Origin: Siphonodentalium dalli
Taxonomy: Eukaryota > Mollusca > Scaphopoda > Gadilida > Siphonodentaliidae
DNA: 64,000 bases
Assembly (NCBI GenBank): GCA_032622095.1
Contig: CP136062.1
Coordinates: forward strand, 198,161,887-198,225,886
Reading direction: 5' to 3'
Each line of letters starts with the position of its first letter. Positions within the stretch are counted from its first letter, which is position 1. Positions 45,256 to 56,857 of this stretch are shown here, piece by piece. The position numbers and the translations under genes are program-made. Below the pieces are notes generated by a model, which saw nothing but the letters and a program-made list of their open reading frames with translations, ran no database searches and was not told the origin of the DNA.

Positions 45256-47471
45256 GGGTTTTGGGGTGGGTGTCTAAAATTTTATGAAAAAAAAATGCAA
45301 GAAAGGGTGGGTGGGTGTAAAAAAAAAATGGAAATGTAAAAAAAACCACCCCCACGTCTCGCAACTTTTTTACCCCCCCCCCCCCCCCCCCGAGTACAAC
45401 ACGTAATTATGTTTTAGATGGAAGAATTTAAATTGTTTCGATGCTAATTTCGAGCGATAAGGCTGCGTTGATTGTAAACAAACGCTCTTTTACAACGACA
45501 CTGCGGTTACGAACGCTCTTTTAACTATCAAACGCGATTAACCCCACAATGCCAAGGACGGTGGCAGTTTACGGGTGAAAGAGTGTTCGCATGGGCTCGC
45601 GAATGGTCCGATGACCATTCCCGTGGGTTTTTACCCTTAGATGGGACGTTTGAGCTCAATCGGTGGAGTCTCAAAATATATCGTAGAAAATATATAATAG
45701 ATATCCAATATCACGAATGTGACCGATCGTCATTTATTTTTATATCTACAATATCAAAACGTTCAAAATGCACTACCGTAGAACAATATGAGAGATATGC
45801 ATATAGTACTGGGTAAAATTTGAAGATTCCATTGCCCATGTCTCAAAATAGTAGCCATAGTTGCCTCCGATCAGGCGATGAAACACGAATATCTCGCTTT
45901 TATCACAAGAATGCATGGTGGTATATCATGAACGCAATTTATCAAAATACAAAGGAGTGCCATAGAATATCTTCAATAAATTCTAAACTTGACCAATAGT
46001 GTTTACATTCTCTGTGTCGGAGACTGTCTATAGCTGGAAATTATATTTGGTCATAAGCAAAATAAACGCGACAAATACTACGATATCTGCAACCGCATCA
46101 CAGCGTTTGCCCCTTCTCCCTACATTACATGTATTTTTTGTATACAAAACGCAAATAGCAACATTTCGCGAATTTTCAACGCTGAAATAACAGCTTTAAA
46201 CGATGATCACAGAGCGCAATTACGTGTGTGGTATTTATAAGATATTTTCAAACAAAACTATACCAAAAAAACAATATTGTCCATTGCATGCGTGGTAGCA
46301 TATTCCAGTTGTAAAGCAGCGACTGAACAAAACTGTCTACTACTATCCAGATTTGGCAGCAACGTGATAATTAGTCTTACATTAACTGTAAGATGTACCA
46401 TCACTTTGATATGGTGAGATATGGCGCTAATCTATTGAAGAGATGAGTGTTTCTTTGCAGTATGATAACCATTGGGGCATATGTGTATATGGAATATTAT
46501 CACGGAGAGTGTACAAAATTCCAGATATCTAACTAGTCTTTATACCACAATGGTATGCACTTCATGTTCTGTGTTACATTCAATAATTAATCACAATGAC
46601 GACTGAAACTATCATGCACTGAGGAGAAACATTACTTTGTGTGTTGCATGCCCAAAATTATTATATTTTGGCCCGACTGTGGATAAGCAGAAAACCCGAA
46701 CTTTGAAGACGTAAACCATTGGATTTGACTTGCGTTGCAGTGACCGACAAATGCTTCAGGTGGATCTGTTTTAATTATCTGTGTGCCATTAAAGATACTT
46801 AACAACAGGCTTGTATATTACCAATACGTATTTTCACTTCTAAGTGGTTATCCAATATGTTGCTTTCGTCGTGGTATGTCTTATCCAATATGTTGCATTC
46901 ATCGTGGCGGCCATTTTTACAGCCATTTCATGGCCGCGATTATATTATGCTCTGTCCATGTCACTCTATTCACTCCCCTCTATTATATATAACACTTGGT
47001 TGGTGTTGACGCCAGAACTTGTAAAAATTGCAACCTAATTGGTCTACCAGTAGCTATCCAGTCTGTACGACATTCGTCGCTGCGTGCATTTACTTCATTC
47101 TACTGATACGCCAACTGATGCTGTATGACTTTAAATTTTATTGTTCTAACTCGTCTTTTTCGTTGTCTTTTCGTGCATCATATTTATCACTACAGTCAAG
47201 GGGGAAATTGCATTATTAGGTGATATGTAGACAATATATACATCGTGCATCTCAGTTTGTTGAGAAACAACATTCGTTCAGGCATGCGAGAACATACATC
47301 ACCAACTGAGTCAATTGTCCGGGTTGTCGTTCAGCAAAAGTACGATATAAAGGGCGTGTTATATTACAATATCGTTCATCGTTGTTAGTTTGTGTGTTTG
47401 ATATGGATATAATATAATAAAATGACGCCTGTATACGGATAATTATGTATAGCAATTCAGTATAAAATTAA
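45256..47471. other. Unassigned intron stretch
   Basis: Contains a run of 19 C at 45373-45391. Open frames at 45583-45816 and 46783-46992 show no recognised motif. Confidence 0.4.
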
Positions 47472-47520
47472 ATATGAATCAATCAATTTATTTAGGAAAG
47501 AGCCATTCGGCTCTTATTTC
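47472..47520 (-). mobile_element. Probable non-LTR 3' end with (GATT)n tail
   Basis: Minus strand: AGAGCCGAATGGCTCTTTCC is a small hairpin, followed by TAAATAAATTGATTGATTCA. Such a hairpin-plus-GATT tail is common at non-LTR ends. Confidence 0.4.
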
Positions 47521-47940
47521 CCGTTTTGCATAACGGAAATTGACACAGTCAGTACTGCTTTTAGTTAACTTTCTCGCAGTCTCTTGCACTCACAGTCACT
47601 CATAGTCAGTAACCACTGCAATACAATGAACATAGCATAAGAAAAGAAAAATTGAATTCAGTCAACATAAATTTTTTTAATACACAAATTAATGTTTGCA
47701 TCACTTTTCATAAAATGATAATGGAATCTATGTTCCGGTCTCAATTCAATTACTTCAAAATGAACTAAAAATAACATTACGGAATCTTATCTTTCTCTTG
47801 AAAATAATCCCAATAGTAGTCCCCAGTTTCTTTCGAAATGGTGACTTTTAAATTAACCTTTGATGCAAACTGCTCTGCCTTTAATTGCTGTATTACGATT
47901 CTGAGAACTCCTTTAGTACTGGGTTCACAATTTGCTTTGT

Positions 47941-48504
47941 TATTATTATAGATATATCTCTTTAATAGCAGATTTAAATAATTCAAGGTATAATTTTCTT
48001 TTCCTGAAATGATTATGCATCTTTAACACATGTGATCGGTATTTTCGGTCAAAGGTTATGCAAATCGGAAGAAAGTCGTAGCATAAATCGGAAATAAAGC
48101 AAATCCTCGAGTACGTGTGAATTCCATGATATTCGGTTAGTGTTGTTATCTTTTGCTGTGCGTTTTGGAATCAGGGAGCTAATTGTGTTCCAGAGTCAGG
48201 GAGCGAGTGCACCGTGAATGCTAGAGGTGAAGGTAACTGAAGAATGACATTTACCTCATACATGTGGAACGTTATTAAAGGATGAAATCTTGTTTATTTG
48301 ATTTGTACATCATATCAAAATAATTTAAACTGGTGAATTAATGGGGGACTGGATTTTTGTGAGTGGGAAATTTATTTAACTAGCTGCTGTAGTTCTGGGT
48401 TTTTCCAGATAAAATTGGGCTGTGTGATAGCCCTATCGTACACTTGGGGATTTATTTTAAAAAGTAAGCACATGACCTATGATTTTTCTTGCAATTTCGT
48501 GATC
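47941..48504 (+). repeat. Left copy of a 0.55-kb direct repeat flanking a LINE fragment
   Basis: It is nearly identical to 49942-50486, from TATTATTATAGATATATCTC to TTGCAATTTCGTGATC, with a handful of substitutions and a ~20-bp indel near 48455. Confidence 0.85.
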
Positions 48505-48509
48505 CACAA

Positions 48510-49690
48510 AAATCGTTGCATTCAACGAGAATAAAAACTCATATGACCGCTCTGGAAGGATATGGAGGTTGGGCAATCAAACTATTCAGGAAGTTACAGA
48601 ATGTGCCCATCTTGGTTTAATTCAGGACAAGTTTGCGAAGCAGGTCAATTCCGCCTCGTCTGTGTCGACAAAAATGAGGAATAACTTTTTCAATATCATG
48701 GGTAACAAACTTATGAAATCCACTACACCCATCACCATGACAAATGTCCTCAAAACTGTTGTTCGACCGAGAGCTCTTACGGTGTCGAGGTGGTTCCTTT
48801 TGATCAAAGTTCCTTCATCACCATTATGAACAAAGCCGCCAGAACATGCCTCAAATACACACAATCCCTCCCAAAACGAGCGTCAACTATAGGCTATCGC
48901 TAGGTCTTCTTGGATTTCTACCAATTGAATATCAACTGCATATAAAAAAAACTTTGCTTCCTGGGACGTCTTATCCATCTACCGTTCGACCATCAATTAT
49001 CATTACGACTGTTTCACCTGAAAGCACACCTGTACAGACTATACAATCGCTCCAGTGGTTTTGTCCAGGAAATGTTCTCCATATTAGCCAAATACGATCT
49101 TTTGGACTATTTGAACGACTACCTGGACCATGGGGTCTTCCCAAAACTGTCAACGTGGATAACTCTTGTGAAGGCAGCGGTCAGGGGAACGTTCATTTCC
49201 TCGTGGCAGACCAAAGTTTCGTCCGATCCATCCTTGCGAATTCTGTGGAAAGTTCACCTTAATCCCCTATACAGTCTGGAAACTTCTCCATGGAAACGCT
49301 TACATGTCTAAATATCTCGAAAAATTAGTACTGCTTCTCAACAGGACAACTTATGCCAACAATTTAGTGTGTCATCTCTGCAACGAAGTGTACTCGAACG
49401 AAATCGACCACGCCCTGTTCGTATGCTCTTCTCCAGCCGCTCTCATCATCAGAAACTCTTTTTGGGAAGGGATTATCTCTCGTTTCGGCATACCCGAATA
49501 TTTTTACCTTACGTCGTTAGCCAAAGATGACTTGGTAGCAACCCTCATCGGAAGTTCTCTGGAAACCCTAACAGAACACATATCCCACTGCCTCAAGGAA
49601 CTAGTACTATATTCTGCGAAGTTCCTGTACGTTCTCAGCACAATGATCAGGAATGGCGTACAGCAACCCGTGTCACGTCCATTGTAATTA
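48510..49690 (+). mobile_element. Degenerate non-LTR retrotransposon fragment (RT thumb to C-terminus)
   Basis: The conserved order of a LINE ORF2 tail is visible across frameshifted frames. IWRLGNQTIQEVTECAHLGL and NVLKTVVRPRALT come from the region after the RT catalytic core. LGLLGFLPIEYQLHI and AKYDLLDYLNDYL follow, then FPKLSTWITLVKAAVRG. The Cys-His motif CHLCNEVYSNEIDHALFVC comes last. At least two frameshifts lie between about 48830 and 49310. The N-terminal endonuclease and RT core are absent. A TAATAAAGATATCTC tail ends the copy at about 49941. Confidence 0.75.
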
Positions 49691-49941
49691 TCTTCTCAAC
49701 ACCCACGCATGTGGTAACGACTAACTTTCATATCTATTGGACAAATCGGATTTTCGTGCAACAAAAGCTGTAGTGAACATTCAAGTGCATATATGCTTCA
49801 CTCTCGTGGTTTCCAACACCTCTCCATACGTGTACATAACGGCCCACCACACTGACCAGGGGAGCCCACTTTAATCCAACTGTAGTTATATGTCATGTAT
49901 ATCGATCTCTCCTATACTTGGTGGTAATAAAGATATCTCTC

Positions 49942-50486
49942 TATTATTATAGATATATCTCTTTAATAGCAGATTTTAATAATTCAAGGTATAATTTTCT
50001 TTTCCTGAAATGATTATGCATCTTTAACACATGTGATCGGTATTTTCGGTCAAAAGTTATGCAAATCGGAAGAAAGTCGTAGCATAAATCAGAAATAAGG
50101 CAAATCCTCGAGTACGTGTGAATTCCATGATATTCGGTTAGTGTTGTTATCTTTTGCTGTGCGTTTTGGAATCAGGGAGCTAATTGTGTTCCAGAGTCGG
50201 GGAGCGAGTGCACCATGAATGCTAGAGGTGAAGGTAACTGAAGAATGACATTTACCTCATACATGTGGAACGTTATTAAAGGATGAAATCTTGTTTATTT
50301 GATTTGTACATCATATCAAAATAATTTAAACTGGTGAATTAATGGGGGACTGGATTTTTGTGAGTGGGAAATTTATTTAACTAGCTGCTGTAGTTCTGGG
50401 TTTTTCCAGATAAAATTTGGCTGTGTGGTAGCCCTGTCGTACACATGGGGTTTATGACCTATGATTTTTCTTGCAATTTCGTGATC
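49942..50486 (+). repeat. Right copy of the 0.55-kb direct repeat
   Basis: Matches 47941-48504 closely. It ends about 130 bp before exon 3 of the PAN-domain gene. Confidence 0.85.
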
Positions 50487-50619
50487 AACTGGTATCAATC
50501 CAGCTGGGTGAGCATCACTGGATGGCATGAAGGCTTAAATTCGGTGAATTTGGCTGAAACGGTAACACTGTCGTCTATGGGGAAGCCATTTAGTTCAGCG
50601 ATTCCTTTTATCTCGTCAG

Positions 50620-50783
50620 GCGCTGATTGTGCTGTATGGTGGATCTAAACTTCTGGCGTGGATCCTGTTTGACGTCAGCTCTTCAGATCGGGTATCTTGG
50701 TTCAACGAAACAAGACTACTGCAATCAAGCTGGGATGACCTTCCCATTGCCGGACCATACCGCTACTTCAGAATGGACAAGCG
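50620..50783 (+). CDS. Exon 3: middle of the W/C-rich extracellular domain
   Basis: A pyrimidine-rich acceptor (TTCCTTTTATCTCGTCAG|G) and donor (AAGCG|GTTAGT) bound 164 bp that begin in phase 0, as required by exon 2, and end in phase 2. The peptide begins ALIVLYGGSKLLAWILFDV, then SSSDRVSWFNETRLLQSSWD, then DLPIAGPYRYFRMDK. The W-F-x3-R-L-L-x2-S-S-W-x-D-L block is the most distinctive signature of the domain, with one N-glycosylation sequon (NET). Its closeness to the 47.9-50.5 kb direct repeat means the upstream intron has been reshaped by recent duplication. Confidence 0.8.
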
Positions 50784-50921
50784 GTTAGTCATATAGTATA
50801 TATCCATTCATATTAAGACGGCACTGAGGTTAACAATTACTCCAGTCTCACAGAAGTATTAGTTCTCCACAACTGGACACTTGAAAGGATTGAGTCCAAT
50901 GGTTTTCATGTATCGTAAGCT

Positions 50922-52510
50922 ACACTCTTGAAACTCAAGTGTTATATTTTACAGTTTCCTAGATTGTGTAAAACGCCGTACATTGATAGAACTTTGAGTG
51001 TACGAAATGCACCCAGCCAAGTTTAACACAATATAGAAGTTGGAAAATGAATTGTAACACTTTAATTATTAAGTGTTGGGTAACCAATTGAGGATGTTGG
51101 GTTAAACACTTAAAGGTGTTGGCGTAACACCTTTAAATGTCACTTTTGAATCTGTCCAACACCCCACAGGTGTCGAGCACTAAACTACTGGAATACACTT
51201 TCAAGTTTGATCAGGCCTACATGTTAGGAAGGTACGTTTTTGTTTTCATCTCTTATACATGTCCTGCGTGAGTCATGATTCTTGGTCAGGATGGAATCAC
51301 CACCAATAAAACAGCATTGATCAATTTGCATCTTGTTTTAACATTTGTCGTTAAACTTCGGACCACTGAGGCTGAAATAAATCTTCATTTTGAGTAAACT
51401 AGGTCGGAACACAGCAGTGAGAATTTATATTCATATATATATATTTATTTAACCGAAATTTGATTTTGATTAACCTTCGAGTGTGGATTGTCGGTGTGAC
51501 GTCAGTCGTTACTCAGTGGTCCTGTGTTAAACGGCATATGATAAAACAAGATGCAAATTTATCAACTGATCAATATTGGTAGTGATTCCACTCTGATCAA
51601 GAACCATGACTCATGTAGGACAGGACAATTGTAATAGATAATAACAAAAACGTACCTTGCTAACATGTAGGCCTTATCAAAAAGTTAAACAATGGCGGCC
51701 AATACAACGTTTTACTCCGCATATATAATTCCACAACGAGCCACAAATGAAGTGAAGTGCCGTAGAAACGTCATATACTAATTTGCAGGGAGTTGCAATT
51801 TCAGGTGTCCCTTATCATTGGCAGCGGACACACGTACCACAGTAGCGATAACATAGTAGGTGTGACAATTTATTATGGTGGAGTTTGGTGACAATTGGTC
51901 GTCAAAATTATGTGCCATAGCAAGCCATGTTGCCGATTGAGTTTCCGCACAATGAGTTGACTGGCCCAATTAACCCATTGCGTTTCACCAAGGTTGATCT
52001 CTGCTCATTACAGTTCCCCAATTGCGTTTTTTAATTTTGCGACGTTTAGTTATACGTATAATTCCGCTAACATTATCATATGGGCCGATGAAGCTGTGTC
52101 GGACCTTTGGGGGAAATGCAGCTGAGAGAAAGTATCTGAAATAAAGAGAGCGAACAATATGTACAAGGACAAAAACAAAAAAAGGATGATCATAACGAGC
52201 ATTGGAAGACTCGTTGTGCGAATATGCAGCGGGCGACATGGCTAGCTATGGCATATTAATTGTGACGACCAATTGTCACCAAACTCCACCATAATAAATT
52301 GTCACATCTACCGTGTCCTAGTTACTGTGGTGCGTGTGTCCGCAGCCATTGTAGTGGCAATGCTACTCTTAGAGGGTGTTATTCCGTTTTCAGAACTCTG
52401 CGAAGGTGTCACAATTAGAAATCCAAGTGTAAGATGCAGCACTGTGAGGGTTTGGGGAAATGTAACACTTGGTTGGTGTATCCATTTCAACACTTGAGTT
52501 TTAAGAGGGT
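50922..52510. mobile_element. 1.59-kb nested foldback element
   Basis: The outer ends ACACTCTTGAAACTCAAGTG (50922) and the complement of AACACTTGAGTTTTAAGAGG (to 52510) pair. Two further inverted pairs lie inside: 51207-51345 with 51538-51685 (about 140-bp arms) and 51811-51908 with 52258-52354 (about 95-bp arms). The second pair is off-centre, suggesting one element nested in another. No target duplication was fixed and no coding content was seen. Confidence 0.6.
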
Positions 52511-55105
52511 ATACATTCTTTCTCAACTGTTGCTACTGCTGGAATTTTTAAGAGAGATAATTCATACCTCAGAATTATGTGACATGTTTCTAAAATATTA
52601 TTTAAAGTGATGTGAAACACTCCGGTTGTGTGATCAAATAGAAATGGAGAATAATCTTGCTCAAATAAGTTATTTTTACGAATAATAATCCACATTTACA
52701 GCAGACGCGCATTCTTATATTTTAATTAAATGCAATGACTCTCGATGTCGAAATCATTTGCGTTTAATTTATCGCCGATTGTTGCGTCCCGAATCGAGAT
52801 GTAAATATTACAATTATGCGTAGTTCAGACGATTATATCTATGGAGTGGTTTGAGATTTTCGGCAATGTTAGTAGAATGCTATATTCCCACAGGTGGCAT
52901 AGCGCCTGCGTACTAACTTATCAGCTTCACGCGCCCAGAACAAGTCCATAATATGTATTTAAATAAAACTGTACTTGAAAATAAAACAGAAAACAAGTAA
53001 TGTAATCTAGTACACTCACTTTTGATAGAGAACATGGATTTTCTTTTCAAAACCAGGAAGTATCGTTTTTGGTGCCTTCGATAGTATCTTTATCCGCAAA
53101 TCAAACCACTACCTGCATTAGATATGTTCTCTAGCTTTTCGTCGATTAGATAAGTTTGAGGTTGTAGCTTCAATACTGGAAGATTAAGTTTCCTAAAAAA
53201 TTACTATAGCCATCAATGTTGAAATTAGACTGCCCCACCTTGGCTTGGTTTTTCGGTGTTTATCGTTGTTTCAGCCACGTAGGCCTTGTCACGACGTTGT
53301 CAATTTTGCGGGTGGAGGAAAGACCGCGTGTGTGGTTCATTTCGCCGAGAAATCACCTTTATCCGTGTAGAAAGCAAGTTGAGATGTATGTGTGCAAATG
53401 CATGTGAGCGTAAATATCATTAATTGACTGCAACTGGAAAGCTATTAGCGTAATCTGTCAGTGTGTTTACATAATATCTTCCACAATTTGCACCATATAG
53501 TATTGCATGTAATTGTGTAAAATAAATATTGTGGTGCAATTGCATCGACGGTCGACCGATTATTGATTACGGACGCATTGGTGAATGGTGGTGCGAATCT
53601 GTGGACCATTGATAGGACCGTTATAGTTTTTAAGCATGTCTCATTAGCGCTATCGGGAAGGCTTCACGGTTAAAGGGGCTCATTAAGCCCTCGAATTTTT
53701 TTAATGCTAAATGCCATACTATTCTATAAAACAACTACCATCAACAAGTACGTGAAAACATGTCACATATTGACTTTGTTCTTATTTTCAATATTATCAA
53801 GAAAACCATAGTCAGGAATGGTAACGCCTCAAGATCATATTATTAGGCATATAATATAATAAAATTAATTTGAGCTTGGGACCTTCACCTACAGTGAAAT
53901 ACATTATTAAGGAACAGATATTGACTAAGAAATATATTACCGGCACTGACTTTGCAAAGTTATAAACTTATAGAATTCCCTTCACAACATCAGAAATTTC
54001 CAGGTGTTCAACTAGTGGAGTATGATCTCTACGGGCGTAGCTGGAGTAGGGATTCATGGCACGATCTAGGGGGTGAGACATCATGTAGCCACATTCATGA
54101 TAACAGGTCCACGTGCTATGATGCCGTAAAAGTACGTTTAGCCTACTGCCAATACAAGTATAGATAGTAAGATCGCACCGATACTATAGTGAAAACAATT
54201 CCTCACTATTTGCGGTCCCCTGTTGATATACTCGCAGTGGTGGTATTGCACCAGGGGACCCGTGTGTGCAGTTAGCAAAAACGAACGGCACCGTTGGCAC
54301 CTACCTGACACAAACGAGACAAGTGTTTGTCTTCTATAGCGTAAACAATTTAATAGGCACTTATTTGCCTTCGACTTTAATGTGTAAGCGGTGTCCACCT
54401 GCAAAGACAAGTTTATGTCTTCAGGGTGGCGAAGAGCCAACGACTGCCATAGCCCAAAACCAAACTAAACGCAAAGACAATATTTCACCGGAACGAGCCG
54501 TGATTCAAAAGACGCATCGATCGTAGTGTGAATTACGGATAAGCGACATCGTACAGTATCGACAAAATATGTTAGCAGATTATGAACGCATGATTGATCG
54601 GAGCTAAATCACCACGTTAGTGCGGCACCGACTTATACATTGTGTTAGCTTGCCGATATTACAGAGAACATACAAAACAAGTACGCAGATATCAGAGTAC
54701 GTTTTAATCTCATTTACTCCATCACCTCCTACGACAGGGACCAATACGCTTGTCAATATACACCCTAAGAGCGTATTAACTCTCCAGTAATGTATATTAT
54801 GGCACTCTGTGTATGGGTCAATCTTCCCACATGAATTGGCCCAAATAAATAAATCACTGTGTTCTCATGCACCTCCCTCATCACTTGAAATGAGCCTTAA
54901 CAAATAGTATTTGCAAGACGCGTCGTTCTAGTAGAATATTACAAGAGTTCAAATGGGTCTCAAGGCCTTTGAAGTAGGTTCATGCGATCGATTTAACATA
55001 AGTCTGTTGTTAAACCGTTGTTATGTCAACATTACTGTTACAGTGGAATTCCCAATAAAAGTCCAATTATAGTCCAATAAGATACCAACATGTAATCAAA
55101 ACTTG
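52511..55105. other. Unassigned intron stretch with one exon-like block
   Basis: At 54001-54127 a TTTCCAG acceptor precedes an open block with YDLYGRSWSRDSWHDLGGE and a following GTAAAAGT. The SWxxDSWHDL text faintly recalls the exon 3 signature, but its phases (1 in, 0 out) do not fit between exons 3 and 4. It may be a decayed duplicate exon or chance. Confidence 0.3.
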
Positions 55106-55108
55106 ACG

Positions 55109-55264
55109 CGTTATAGCAACCACCAAGGGTGGTTATAGCAACCACCAAGGGTGTTTATAGCAACCATCAAGGGTGTTTATAGCAACCACCAAGGGTGTTT
55201 ATAGCAACCACCAAGGGTGTTTATAGCAACCACCAAGGGTGTTTATAGCAACCACCAAGGGTGT
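55109..55264 (+). repeat. 22-bp minisatellite, seven copies
   Basis: The unit TTTATAGCAACCACCAAGGG plus TG repeats with an exact 22-bp period (AGCAACC at 55115, 55137, 55159, 55181, 55203, 55225, 55247). Confidence 0.9.
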
Positions 55265-56287
55265 TTATACCTAAGGCAGGTGAATGACGTCATATAATAG
55301 TAACCACCAAGGGTGTTTATACCTAAGGCAGGTGAATGACGTCATATAATAGTAACCATCAAGGGTGTTTATACCTAAGGCAGGTGAATGACATCATATA
55401 ATAGTAACCACCAAGGGTGTTTATACCTAAGGCAGGTGAATTACGTCATATAATAGTAACCACCAAGGGTGTTTATACCTAAGGCAGGTGAATGACGTCA
55501 TATAATAGTAACCACCAAGGGTGTTTATACCTAAGACATGTGAATGACGTCATATAATAGTAACCACCAAGGGTGTTTATACATAAGGCAGGTGAATGAC
55601 GTCATATAATAGTAACCACCAATGGTGTTTATACCTAAGGCAGGTGAATGACGTTATATAATAGTAACCACCAATGGTGTTTATACTTAAGGCAGGTGAA
55701 TGACGTCATGTAATAGTAACCACCAAGGGTGTTTATAACTAAGGCAGGTGAATGACGTCATATAATAGTAACCACCAAGGGTGTTTATACCTAAGGCAGG
55801 TGAATGACGTCATATAATAGTAACCACCAATGGTGTTTATACCTAAGGCAGGTGAATGACGTCATATAATAGTAACCACCAATGGTGTTTATACCTAAGG
55901 CAGGTGAATGACGTCATATAATAGTAACCACCAAGTGTGTTTATACCTAAGGCAGGTGAATGACGTCATATAATAGTAACCACCAAGGGTGTTTATACCT
56001 AAGGCAGGTGAATGACGTGATATAATAGTAACCACCAAGGGTGTTTATACCTAAGGCAGGTGAATGACGTCATATAATAGTAACCACCAATGGTGTTTAT
56101 ACCTAAGGCAGGTGAATGACGTCATATAATAGTAACCACCAAGGGTGTTTATACTTAAGGCAGGTGAATGACGTCATATAATAGTAACCACCAATGGTGT
56201 TTATACCTAAGGCAGGAGAATGATGTCATATAATAGTAACCACCAAGGGTGTTTATACCTAAGGCAGGTGAATGACGTCATATAATT
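55265..56287 (+). repeat. 52-bp minisatellite, 20 units, with a CRE in most units
   Basis: Each unit is the 22-bp unit with its GC replaced by a 32-bp insert (CCTAAGGCAGGTGAATGACG, then TCATATAATAGT). The period is exactly 52 bp over 20 units, with no indels. TGACGTCA, the full cAMP-response element, is intact in 15 of 20 units. Units 3, 4, 8, 15 and 19 carry single-base changes (TGACATCA, TTACGTCA, TGACGTTA, TGACGTGA, TGATGTCA). A TATAATAG block follows each CRE. Confidence 0.9.
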
Positions 56288-56289
56288 TG

Positions 56290-56857
56290 TGACCCGCCAT
56301 ATCAAATCCAGTCGGAAGTCGGGATTTTTTTACCCTGTGCCAATGCATTCTCTTATATATGCGAGTCGACCAGAGAATCTTGGTAGCAGGAAGACAGCCC
56401 GATAGGGCTAGGCTACCCCCGACAATACACTGCTTTACTTTATTATGTATTAATGCCACTGTATCATTCGTGTGTATTGTAAATAAACTATCCTATCCTA
56501 TCCTAAGAGAATACATTGGCCTAACAATTTTTTACAATTTTAATAATTTGTTCTTGTATTCTTTAACAATTTTATAATTTCACCCATACAGAGCCCCAGA
56601 CAAACATGAACAGACGACACTCTTCTATGTGCTTCTATATATGTGTGGGGCTGCCTGCAGGGTAATGGGTGTTTTTTTATTTTATGTCCTAAAAATTGTA
56701 AGAAACATTTATTTAAAAAACATGATAAAAAATTGTTAATCCAATGCATTCTCTTATATATGCGAGGCGACCTATGGTCGACTCGCATATATAAGAGAAT
56801 GCATTGGCACAGGGTAAAAAAATCCCGACTTCCGACTGGATTTGATATGGCGGGTCA
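56290..56857. mobile_element. 568-bp element with identical 83-bp TIRs
   Basis: 56290-56372 and 56775-56857 are perfect reverse complements over 83 bp (outer end TGACCCGCCATATCAAATCC). The inner TIR end CCAATGCATTCTCTTATATA is repeated again at 56741 in opposite orientation to the right arm, making a local palindrome at 56741-56808. The interior includes a TATCC pentamer run near 56490. Flanking ATTTG-like words are only a weak candidate for a target duplication. No transposase. Confidence 0.75.

Larger units (their letters stand above)
26120..50619 (+). other. Intron 2 (24.5 kb) of the PAN-domain gene
   Basis: It begins GTAAGC and ends TTTTATCTCGTCAG. It contains most of the mobile elements listed between these points, plus a possible unrelated first exon at 30592-30620 and unassigned open frames. 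No exon that would fit the phase-0 junction better than exon 3 was seen. Confidence 0.65.

Noticed and set aside
54001-54127. Extra exon of the PAN-domain gene with SWSRDSWHDL text
   Set aside because: Its phases do not fit between exons 3 and 4, and those exons already join in phase with a continuous domain.
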